From contig NZ_JADQTO010000012.1 in assembly GCF_015704865.1 (NCBI RefSeq), forward strand, positions 191,865-255,864: a stretch of DNA of 64,000 nt, in the 5' to 3' direction. Positions 8,370 through 15,137 of the stretch are shown piece by piece (within the stretch, counting starts at the first letter, position 1; each line of letters opens with the position of its first letter). The notes beneath the pieces were generated by a model, which saw only the letters and a list, made by a program, of their open reading frames with translations, was not told the origin of the DNA and made no database searches. Origin of the DNA: Actinoplanes aureus (GTDB taxonomy: Bacteria > Actinomycetota > Actinomycetes > Mycobacteriales > Micromonosporaceae). The position numbers and the translations under genes are program-made.

Positions 8370-9158
8370 GTGGATCTGCACACGGTGACCGAAGTGATCA
8401 GCCCGGCGGCCCCCGGATCGTGGCGGCCGGGCGACGCCTGGCTGGGCGGCGGAACGGCCCTGTTCGGCGAGCCACGCCCGCACCTCCGCCGGCTGCTCGA
8501 CCTGACGACCGCCGGCTGGCCGCCGCTGCGGACCGGCGACGACGGCGTGGAGATCGCCGCGACCTGCACCATCGCCGAACTCGCCGAGCGGATCGCCGGG
8601 CACCGCATCGTCCGGCAGTGCTGCCACGCGTTCCTCGCCTCGTTCAAGATCTGGAACGTCGCGACCGTCGGCGGCAACCTGTGCGCCGCGCTGCCGGCCG
8701 GGCCGATGATCTCACTGAGCGTCGCCCTCGACGGAACCCTGCTGCTGATCGGACCGGACCGGACCGAGCGCCGGGTGGCGGCCGCCGACTTCGTGACGGG
8801 GGAGGGGACGACCGTGCTGCGGGACGGGGAACTCCTCAGGTCGATCCACCTGCCGGCCGCGGCGCTCACCGCGCGTACCGCGTACCGCCGTGGTTCTCTG
8901 CATCCCCATGGCCGCTCGGCCGTGCTGCTGATCGGCCGGGCGGAGCCCGCCGGAAGCCTGACGCTCACCGTGACCGCCGCCACCCGCCGGCCGCATGTCC
9001 TGCGTTTCGCCTCGCCGCCGCAGGCGGACGAGCTGGCGGCGGCTTTGGGGGCCATCCCGGCGGAGGAGTACATGGACGACGTGCACGGCCGGCCGGTCTG
9101 GCGACGGCATCTGACCGGGCATTACGCGGAACAGATCAGGACGGAGCTCGGGGCATGA
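8370..9158 (+). CDS. xanthine dehydrogenase family FAD-binding subunit
   Basis: A 262-aa FAD subunit of a molybdenum hydroxylase. It has the WLGGGTALF motif (residues 24-32) and the second FAD loop KIWNVATVGGNLCAALPAGP (about 93-112), both typical of the FAD_binding_5 domain; the remainder fits the CO dehydrogenase flavoprotein C-terminal fold. It passes electrons from the 2Fe-2S clusters of its partner to NAD+ or another acceptor. GTG at 8370 is chosen since it begins just before the first family motif. The stop overlaps the ATG of the next gene (ATGA at 9155-9158), so the subunits are translationally coupled. Confidence 0.92.
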   Translation: MDLHTVTEVISPAAPGSWRPGDAWLGGGTALFGEPRPHLRRLLDLTTAGWPPLRTGDDGVEIAATCTIAELAERIAGHRIVRQCCHAFLASFKIWNVATVGGNLCAALPAGPMISLSVALDGTLLLIGPDRTERRVAAADFVTGEGTTVLRDGELLRSIHLPAAALTARTAYRRGSLHPHGRSAVLLIGRAEPAGSLTLTVTAATRRPHVLRFASPPQADELAAALGAIPAEEYMDDVHGRPVWRRHLTGHYAEQIRTELGA

Positions 9159-11884
9159 CCCGCCCGGACAGCGTCCTGATCAACGGGAGCGCGCACGAGC
9201 GTGCGCCGCGCCCCGGTCAGTGCCTGCGTACCTACCTGCGGGAAGAGGGCTGTTTCGGGGTCAAGAAAGGCTGCGACACCGGCGACTGCGGCGCCTGCAC
9301 CGTGCACGTCGACGGCCAGCCGGTGCACTCGTGCGTCTACCCGGCCTTCCGCGCCCGGGGACGCAGCGTCACCACGATCGAGGGCCTGGCGGGTCCGTCC
9401 GGGCTGCACCCGGTCCAGCAGAGCTTCCTGGACGCGCAAGGTTTCCAGTGCGGCTTCTGCACCGCCGGCATGATCATGACCGCGGCGGCACTGCCCGCGG
9501 ATCAGCGCGAGGATCTGCCGCGCGCGCTCAAGGGAAGCCTCTGCCGGTGTACGGGCTACCGCGCGATCACCGATGCGATCGAGGGCCGGCCGCCCGCTAT
9601 AACGGAGCCGGCACCGGGCGCGGCCGTCGGATCGAGCCTCGGAGCTCCCGCTGGGCCGGGGGTGGTCACCGGCAGTGCGCGGTTCACGTTCGATCTGGAC
9701 GTGCCCGGCGTGCTGCATCTCAAGGTGCTGCGATCCCCGCACGCGCACGCCCGGATCATCTCGGTGGACACCTCGGAGGCCTTGGCGGTTCCGGGGGTTC
9801 AGGCGGTGCTTACCCACAAGGACGTGCCGGACGTGCTGTTCTCCACGGCTCAGCACGAGCATGAGGCCGAGGATCCCTACGACACGCGGGTGCTCGATGA
9901 GGTTGTCCGGTTTGTCGGGCAGCGGGTGGCGGCGGTGGTCGCCAGCTCAGAGGCGGCTGCGGAGGAGGGGTGTCGTCGGCTGGTCGTGGACTACGAAGTC
10001 CTGCCGTTCGTGGTCGACCCAGAGCTGGCCCTCGCTCCCGGCGCGCCCGTGGTGCATCCTTCGCCTGCGCTTTCGTCCTCGTCCTCGTCGTCGCCCTCAC
10101 CTTCGCCCTCGCCTGCGCCGTCGCCCACGCCCTCGCCTTCGTCGCGCCCCGCCGTTTCGGCCTCTTTCACTCCGCCCTCACCCTCGCCTTCGTCCTCCTC
10201 CGAGCCCTCGTCCTGCTCCAACGTCGTGGGGGAGTTGCATGCCTCCCTTGGTGACGTCGACGCCGGCTTTGCGGCGGCCGATGTCGTATATGAAGCGACA
10301 TTCCGGACGCCACGCGCACAGCACGCAAGCCTGGAGACCCACGGCGCGATCGGCTGGCTCGACGACGACGGCCGGCTCGTCATCCGCAGCAGCACCCAGA
10401 CCCCGTTCCTCACTCGGCGTCTCCTCGCCCGGCTCTACGACCTGCCGCCGGAACGCGTCCGGGTGATCGCGGGCCGGGTCGGCGGCGGCTTCGGCGGCAA
10501 GCAGGAGATGCTGGTCGAGGACCTGGTGGCGCTCGCCGTGCTACGCACCGGCCGGCCGGTGCGCTGGGAGTACACCCGCGCCGAGCAGTTCCTGGGCGCC
10601 ACCACCCGGCATCCGTTCGTGGTCGCCCTGAAGGCCGGGGCGCGCCGCGATGGTCTCTTGACAGCCATGCGGCTCAACGTCCTCGTCGACACCGGCGCCT
10701 ACGGCAACCACGGCACGTCCGTCATGCACCACGGCTGCCACGAATCCCTGGCCGTCTACAAATGCCCGAACATGCGGACCGACGCGGTGACCGTCTACAC
10801 CAACACCGTGCCCGCCGGCGCGTTCCGGGGCTACGGCCTGGGCCAGGTCACCTTCGCCGTCGAGTCGGTCCTGGACGAACTGGCCCGGCGGATAGGCATG
10901 GACCCGGTCACGTTCCGCGAACTCAACGTGGTCCGCGCCGGCGACGATCTCACCGCGCCCGGCGACCACGTCGACGACCTCCGCATCGCCAGCTACGGCC
11001 TGGACCAGTGCCTCTCCCACATCCGTTCAGCCGCCGCTACCACCGATGACGCCCCGCCGGGCTGGCTGGTCGGCGAAGGCATGGCGATCGCGATGATCGC
11101 GGCCGGCCCTCCCGGCGGCCACTTCGCCGACGCGACGATCACCCGGCTCCCCGACGGCCGCTACGAACTGGCCGTAGGAACCGCCGACTTCGGCAACGGC
11201 AGCACCACGGTCCACACTCAAATCGCCGCCGACGAGCTCGGCACCACACCCGACCGGATCGTGCTGCGCCAATCGGACACCGACGCCGTCCGCCACGACA
11301 CCGGAGCGTTCGCCTCGACAGGCGTGGTGGTGGCCGGTGAGGCGGTGCTGCGTGCGGCGCGGGCCCTTCGCGCCCAGCTCACGGCCTCCGACGTTCCCGG
11401 CGTAGCGGCCACCGGCCACGGTCACTTCGACGGAACGCCACGTTCGGTGGCGTTCAACGCGCAATGGTTCCGGGTGGCGGTCGACCCGGACACCGGCGAG
11501 CTGCGCATCCTCCGCAGCGTGCACAGCGCGGACGCCGGAACCGTGATGAACCCGCTCCAGCTGCGCGGCCAGATCGAAGGCGGCGTGGCCCAGGCCCTGG
11601 GCGCGACCCTCGCTGAACACGTCGACATCTCCGCTTCAGGTGAGGTGACCACCACCAGCTTCCGCCACTACCACCTGCCGACCTTCGCCGACGTGCCGCC
11701 GACCGAGGTGCACCTCGCGTCCACCTCCGACACGATCGGCCCGCTGGGTGCGAAGTCGATGAGCGAGAGCCCGTTCAACCCGGTGTCACCCGCTCTGGCC
11801 AACGCGGTGCGTGACGCCATCGGCGTACGCCTCACTGATCTGCCTCTCACCGCCGACCGCATCTGGCAGGCGATGCAGCAGTGA
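9155..11884 (+). CDS. fused 2Fe-2S / molybdopterin-binding xanthine dehydrogenase family subunit
   Basis: A 909-aa fusion of the small and large subunits. Residues 1-150 carry both 2Fe-2S clusters: CFGVKKGCDTGDCGAC with a later Cys, and CGFCTAGMIM ... CRCTGYRAI. From about 165 the large-subunit hammerhead domain starts (VVTGSARFTFDLDVPGVLHL), then GGGFGGKQEM (about 443), FRGYGLGQ, and the C-terminal GAKSMSESPFNP with the expected active-site Glu. Residues 303-355 (10061-10219) are a Ser/Pro-rich low-complexity insertion between VVHP and NVVGEL, where relatives read straight on. The substrate is unknown; it may be a purine, aldehyde or N-heterocycle. The true start is the ATG at 9155; the frame stays open further upstream only because of GC bias. 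Confidence 0.93.
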   Translation: MTRPDSVLINGSAHERAPRPGQCLRTYLREEGCFGVKKGCDTGDCGACTVHVDGQPVHSCVYPAFRARGRSVTTIEGLAGPSGLHPVQQSFLDAQGFQCGFCTAGMIMTAAALPADQREDLPRALKGSLCRCTGYRAITDAIEGRPPAITEPAPGAAVGSSLGAPAGPGVVTGSARFTFDLDVPGVLHLKVLRSPHAHARIISVDTSEALAVPGVQAVLTHKDVPDVLFSTAQHEHEAEDPYDTRVLDEVVRFVGQRVAAVVASSEAAAEEGCRRLVVDYEVLPFVVDPELALAPGAPVVHPSPALSSSSSSSPSPSPSPAPSPTPSPSSRPAVSASFTPPSPSPSSSSEPSSCSNVVGELHASLGDVDAGFAAADVVYEATFRTPRAQHASLETHGAIGWLDDDGRLVIRSSTQTPFLTRRLLARLYDLPPERVRVIAGRVGGGFGGKQEMLVEDLVALAVLRTGRPVRWEYTRAEQFLGATTRHPFVVALKAGARRDGLLTAMRLNVLVDTGAYGNHGTSVMHHGCHESLAVYKCPNMRTDAVTVYTNTVPAGAFRGYGLGQVTFAVESVLDELARRIGMDPVTFRELNVVRAGDDLTAPGDHVDDLRIASYGLDQCLSHIRSAAATTDDAPPGWLVGEGMAIAMIAAGPPGGHFADATITRLPDGRYELAVGTADFGNGSTTVHTQIAADELGTTPDRIVLRQSDTDAVRHDTGAFASTGVVVAGEAVLRAARALRAQLTASDVPGVAATGHGHFDGTPRSVAFNAQWFRVAVDPDTGELRILRSVHSADAGTVMNPLQLRGQIEGGVAQALGATLAEHVDISASGEVTTTSFRHYHLPTFADVPPTEVHLASTSDTIGPLGAKSMSESPFNPVSPALANAVRDAIGVRLTDLPLTADRIWQAMQQ
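10061..10219 (+). repeat. Ser/Pro codon microsatellite inside the molybdopterin subunit
   Basis: About 159 bases made of TCG/TCC and CCT/CCC/CCG codons, encoding stretches such as SPSPSPAPSPTPSPSS. The CCTTCG-type hexamer pattern departs from the codon use around it. It interrupts a conserved enzyme domain without breaking the frame. Confidence 0.85.
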
Positions 11885-12402
11885 GCCGAGGCCTGCTCTA
11901 CGTCATAGTGTGCGCGGCCGGCGCCGCCGGCCAGGTGGGCCGCCTGGTCGGCCTAGCCCAGGCCAGCGGTTGGACCGTCCAGGTGATCGCCACCCCGCCC
12001 GCGCTGAACTTCATCGACGCGGCAGCCCTGGAACGACAGACCGGCCGCCCGGTACGCAGCCGCTACCGCTCACCCGACGCCCCCAGACCACCCCGCGCCG
12101 ACGCGATAGTCGTGGCTCCCGCCACCTACAACACGATCAACAAGTTCGCACAGGGCATCGCCGACACGTACGCCCTGAGCCTGCTAGCCGAAGCTCCAGG
12201 CCTGGGCATCCCGGTCGTGGTTCTCCCGTTCGTCAGCACGGCCCTCGCCGCGAGGCCGGTGTTCCGGCGCAGCGTGACGGACCTGCGGGCGGAAGGCGTC
12301 CAGGTGCTGCTGGGATCGGGAGAATTCGAACCGCACGAACCGGGTGCCGGAGGCTCCGCCGTCGACGGCTACCCGTGGCACCTCGCGCTGCGCAGCCTGT
12401 AA
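11881..12402 (+). CDS. flavoprotein (PPC decarboxylase-like HFCD family)
   Basis: A 173-aa Rossmann-like flavoprotein. The N-terminal LLYVIVCAAGAAGQVGRLVG binds the flavin phosphate; DAIVVAPATYNTINKFAQGIADTYAL (residues about 78-103) is the classic HFCD flavoprotein segment; VVVLPFVSTALAARPVFRR follows. Relatives include phosphopantothenoylcysteine decarboxylase and FMN-binding decarboxylases acting on cysteine-like peptides. GTG at 11881 overlaps the molybdenum subunit stop (GTGA), making it the third gene of the operon. A role in cofactor handling or in a linked decarboxylation is possible, but not shown. Confidence 0.85.
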   Translation: MSRGLLYVIVCAAGAAGQVGRLVGLAQASGWTVQVIATPPALNFIDAAALERQTGRPVRSRYRSPDAPRPPRADAIVVAPATYNTINKFAQGIADTYALSLLAEAPGLGIPVVVLPFVSTALAARPVFRRSVTDLRAEGVQVLLGSGEFEPHEPGAGGSAVDGYPWHLALRSL

Positions 12403-12440
12403 GGCGTGATCCCTGAGGTGCGCAGCCTGTGAGGCGCGGT

Positions 12441-12563
12441 CTCTAAAGAGCCTTCGCGGTCAGGGTCTTGCCCGGCCCAACGTGGGTGCTGTCTGACGGC
12501 CGTTAAGACAGCATTGAGCGTGGGCCATGCAAGATCACCGCTTGGGAACCCTGACCACGGAAG
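12441..12563 (+). repeat. palindromic intergenic element, copy A
   Basis: One of three copies of an imperfect palindrome, here inverted relative to the other two. Centre: GTGCTGTCTG, ACGGCCGTTA, AGACAGC, giving a perfect GCTGTCT/AGACAGC stem; outer arms GGCCCA/TGGGCC; outermost arms CCTTCGCGGTCAGGG and CCCTGACCACGGAAG. Compared by hand with the copy at 32636, roughly nine in ten bases agree. It extends on its left through CTCTAAAGAG (12441-12450), matched by CTCTCTAGAG at the other full copy. It lies downstream of the molybdenum hydroxylase operon and could act as a terminator. Confidence 0.85.
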
Positions 12564-12568
12564 CCCTT

Positions 12569-12668
12569 GAGCTGCGCGGTCTCCGAGCTGCGCGGTCTCC
12601 AAGCTGCGCGGTCTCCGAGGCGCGCGGTCTCTGACGTGCGCGGTCTGGCCCTCAGCTGCGCGGCCCTC
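12569..12668 (+). repeat. 16-bp tandem array
   Basis: Consecutive 16-base units GAGCTGCGCGGTCTCC (12569, 12585), AAGCTGCGCGGTCTCC (12601), GAGGCGCGCGGTCTCT (12617), GACGTGCGCGGTCTGG (12633) and, after a 4-base slip, CAGCTGCGCGGCCCTC (12653). Two related units (GAGGTGCGCAGCCTGT at 12415 and GAGGCGCGGTCTCTAA at 12431) stand before element A, so the element appears to sit inside the array. Confidence 0.85.
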
Positions 12669-12740
12669 TCGGCCACCGGCCGTCACGGCGTGGTCATCGA
12701 CCCGCTTGCGGGACGGCCCCTGACCGCAGGTCCATCCCGC

Positions 12741-12977
12741 TTACAGCGCCGCCCGCAACAGCAGGGACGCGGGAACGCCGAGCGCCACCGCCCCGAGAAG
12801 CACCAGCCCGAACCGCCACCGCAGTGCGGACCGCAGCGTTTCCCGCCGCTTCGCCTTCGCCGCGCGCACCAGTCGTGACGACAGATAGAGATACGACCCG
12901 GCCACCGCGAACGGCGCCGGGAAGACGAGAAGCGCGCTGATCCACGAGGTCTCGCTGCCTCCACCGCAGGTCACCAC
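12741..12977 (-). CDS. small two-helix membrane protein
   Basis: A 78-aa protein with two hydrophobic helices, ISALLVFPAPFAVAGSYLYL (residues 13-32) and FGLVLLGAVALGVPASLLL (about 56-74), and a basic loop between them (SSRLVRAAKAKRRETLRSALRWR), which suggests a hairpin with the loop in the cytoplasm. I do not recognise a family. Its start at 12977 overlaps the last codons of the AraC-type sensor gene, so the two are probably cotranscribed and coupled. It ends 72 bases from the 16-bp tandem array. Confidence 0.6.
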   Translation of the reverse strand: MVTCGGGSETSWISALLVFPAPFAVAGSYLYLSSRLVRAAKAKRRETLRSALRWRFGLVLLGAVALGVPASLLLRAAL

Positions 12978-13504
12978 CCGGCCTCGGCCCGATCGCCGAG
13001 CCGAACGCGGAGACGTTCGACGGCAAGCGCCAGCATGCCTTCTGCCGCGGCCTCATCCCCGGGCGTACGCACAAGCTTGTGCACGCTCGAGACCAGCCGG
13101 TGCAGGGGCTCGTCGGTGATCGCGGGCGTGTCGACGGCCGCCCCGATCAGCCGGGGCGGCAGCAGCGCCGGTTCCAGGTAGAGCACCCGTTTACGGAAGC
13201 CACCGGGGCGAGCGGCGGTGCCGTTGTGCGGCACCCGGGGCGGCAGCAGAGTGACGAGGTCACCGAAGGCGCCGCGCTCATGCCGATCCAGGTCGTAGCG
13301 GACCGCACCGTCGTCGACGAGAAGGACGGTCCAGGTGTCATGGGCGTGCATCGGGTACGCGTGTTCGCCGAAACGGGCGTGCAGCACTTCGGCGACCCCG
13401 TCCAGCGGCGGCCGCCAGGCTCGGATCTGGGGCCCGCCGGGCACGTCAAAATCGTACAAGACCTGGTGGGGACTCCCGGAAGACGATGAGCGGCATGAAC
13501 GCAC
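12971..13504 (-). CDS. AraC-type sensor domain without the HTH domain
   Basis: A 177-aa protein that matches the N-terminal ligand-binding cupin of AraC-family regulators (RFGEHAYPMHAHDTWTVLLV, VTLLPPRVPHNGTAARPGGF, KRVLYLEP) and the following linker helix (HRLVSSVHKLVRTPGDEAAA ... MLALAVERLRVRL), then stops exactly where the two helix-turn-helix motifs of about 100 residues normally begin. No HTH is found in any frame downstream. It is divergent from DUF2000, the partner these AraC regulators often have, so it is either a degenerate regulator or one that works by binding another protein. The start is uncertain: GTG at 13504 overlaps the DUF2000 start; a TTG at 13459 is also possible. Confidence 0.7.
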   Translation of the reverse strand: MRSCRSSSSGSPHQVLYDFDVPGGPQIRAWRPPLDGVAEVLHARFGEHAYPMHAHDTWTVLLVDDGAVRYDLDRHERGAFGDLVTLLPPRVPHNGTAARPGGFRKRVLYLEPALLPPRLIGAAVDTPAITDEPLHRLVSSVHKLVRTPGDEAAAEGMLALAVERLRVRLGDRAEAGW

Positions 13505-13917
13505 CGGTCCGCTTCTCCACCAAGATCGCCGTCCTCCTCCGCGACGACCTGCTCGGCTGGCAACGCCTGAACGTCACAGCATTCCTGGTCAGCGGCATCC
13601 CCATGGCCGCACCCGACGTGATCGGCGACCCGTACGCGGACGCCGACGACGTCTCCTACCTACCGATGTTCCGCCAGCCGGTGCTGATCTTCGAAGGCGG
13701 CAAGGAACTACTCAAGGCAGCCCACGGACGGGCGCTAACCCGCGACGTAGCCATGTCGATCTTCACCTCGGACCTGTTCGCCACCGGTCACGACGCCGAC
13801 AACCGTGCCGCCGTCCGCGCCGTACGCACCGAAGACCTGGACCTGGTAGGCCTGGCAGTGCACGGACCACGCACCGCCATCGACAAGATCCTCAAGGGCG
13901 CCGTCATGCACCGCTGA
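13486..13917 (+). CDS. DUF2000 domain protein
   Basis: A 143-aa protein of the DUF2000 family, function unknown, structurally related to peptidyl-tRNA hydrolase-like folds. Seen here: FSTKIAVLLRDDLLGWQRLN (residues 10-29) and NVTAFLVSGIPMAAPDVIG, YLPMFRQPVLIFEG, LLKAAHGRALTRDVAMSIFT and DLVGLAVHGPRTAIDKILKG, all family-typical. The start is ATG at 13486; MSGMNAPVRF gives a second Met at 13495. It overlaps the divergent AraC-type gene if the latter begins at 13504. DUF2000 genes are often next to AraC regulators, which supports this pairing. Confidence 0.9.
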   Translation: MSGMNAPVRFSTKIAVLLRDDLLGWQRLNVTAFLVSGIPMAAPDVIGDPYADADDVSYLPMFRQPVLIFEGGKELLKAAHGRALTRDVAMSIFTSDLFATGHDADNRAAVRAVRTEDLDLVGLAVHGPRTAIDKILKGAVMHR

Positions 13918-14098
13918 GTCACGCGCCGCGACGCAGCCGGAGGCGTGGTTCGCCCGCCGAGAATCGGAACCCGCCACCAGGTACCCGACCCACCGATCAG
14001 CCGCCGCAGTGCCGGAGGGCGGCCGGGCCTCCTGCCACGCTGGCGTCGCGGCAGGCTGCCAGGAGGTCTGCCGGATCCCGGCGGTTGCGCCGGGCTTG

Positions 14099-15061
14099 CT
14101 AGCGGAAGGTCCAGCGCTGGTTCGAGGTGCCGGCGCAGGGTGCGACGACGACCTCGTTCGCCGGGCGGGCGCCGAAGTGCGGGTCGGTGAGACAGCGTCC
14201 GTTCGCGGCGTTCATGACGCGCCCGTCGTTGTTGAGGGCCCACTGGGCGGTGTTCCGGCCGTCGCACCGGGCCAGCTCGACGCCGCCGTCGCCCTCCATG
14301 TACGCGCACAGGTCGCCGACCTCGAGGGTGCGATCACTGTTCAGGAGCCAGCGCTGCGGGCTGGTGCCGTTGCAATCGTCGACATGCACGTCGCTGCCCT
14401 CGCCGATGTCGCCGCCGCGCAGGTCGAGGCAGAGTCCGTTGCCGCTGACCAGTGCGGCTGGACCGGTCAGCGGCGACGGCGCCAGGCCGGCCGGCGGGGC
14501 GGCCGTCGTCGGCTTGGTCGCGGTGGCGGCGGGCGACGTCGGCTGCGGCGTCCGCGGCCGCGCCGTGGATACGGACGGCCGTGACGTCGAAGGGTTGCGG
14601 GGCTCGACCGCGTCGTCGGCCGAAGCCTCCCCACCGGTGTCGTCGGCGTTCCCGCCACCGGCGACCGACTCCCCGCTCGTCGTCACGCTCGCTGCCGGAG
14701 CTGGTCCGCTGACCACGGGAAACTGCTGGTCCGGCAGCGAGGTGGAGACCGTGGGCGCCAGCGCCGGCCGCACGACCGTCCAACCGACGACCGCCAGCAA
14801 CGCCACCACCGCGGAGCCGGCCAGCAGCAATGAACGGCGGGCTCGCTCGACACGCCGGGTCGGTGGCCCGGGCTCGGCCGGCACGACCGGGATCAACTGA
14901 GTGGGAGTCTCCCGGGTCGGGTCCGCGGGCCAGGTCGCGCCGGAAGCGGGGACCTCGGCACGGTCCCCGTCCTGCAGCACGAACGGTCGCACAAGCAACG
15001 GATCGCGACCGTCGCCATCGCCGTCGGTTCTCGCATCCCCGCCTGTTGAGCCCGTGCTCAC
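14099..15061 (-). CDS. membrane-anchored ricin-type beta-trefoil lectin
   Basis: A 320-aa type II membrane protein. Residues 1-75 are a charged cytosolic head; a TM helix follows at about 77-97 (SLLLAGSAVVALLAVVGWTVV); then a Ser/Thr/Pro/Ala-rich stalk to about 205; then a RICIN domain of about 120 residues with repeats ending in the QxW motif (SPQRWLL, NTAQWAL, SNQRWTF) and cysteine pairs (GLCLDL/DDCNG, DLCAYM/ARCDG, GRCLTD/APCAG). It should bind glycans outside the cell. It follows the VIT-VWA gene on the same strand with a 76-base gap and is probably the last gene of the MerR operon. Confidence 0.85.
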   Translation of the reverse strand: MSTGSTGGDARTDGDGDGRDPLLVRPFVLQDGDRAEVPASGATWPADPTRETPTQLIPVVPAEPGPPTRRVERARRSLLLAGSAVVALLAVVGWTVVRPALAPTVSTSLPDQQFPVVSGPAPAASVTTSGESVAGGGNADDTGGEASADDAVEPRNPSTSRPSVSTARPRTPQPTSPAATATKPTTAAPPAGLAPSPLTGPAALVSGNGLCLDLRGGDIGEGSDVHVDDCNGTSPQRWLLNSDRTLEVGDLCAYMEGDGGVELARCDGRNTAQWALNNDGRVMNAANGRCLTDPHFGARPANEVVVAPCAGTSNQRWTFR

Positions 15062-15137
15062 TGCCTAAGCCACCCCCCGATCAGGCACGTCGATGACCCA
15101 ACTTACCGGCACCCGGCCATTCGGTCGAAGATCACCC

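Larger units (their letters stand above)
12403..12740. other. repeat-filled spacer between convergent genes
   Basis: The 338 bases between the flavoprotein stop and the small membrane protein stop hold no gene. They contain 16-base repeat units on both sides of palindromic element copy A. The last bases of the flavoprotein gene (TGCGCAGCCTGT at 12389-12400) recur 30 bases later at 12419-12430, showing local duplication. Confidence 0.75.

Noticed and set aside
8300..9154. In-frame extension of the molybdopterin subunit over the FAD subunit
   Set aside because: Overlaps a clear FAD-binding gene; ATG at 9155 with ATGA overlap is the proper start.
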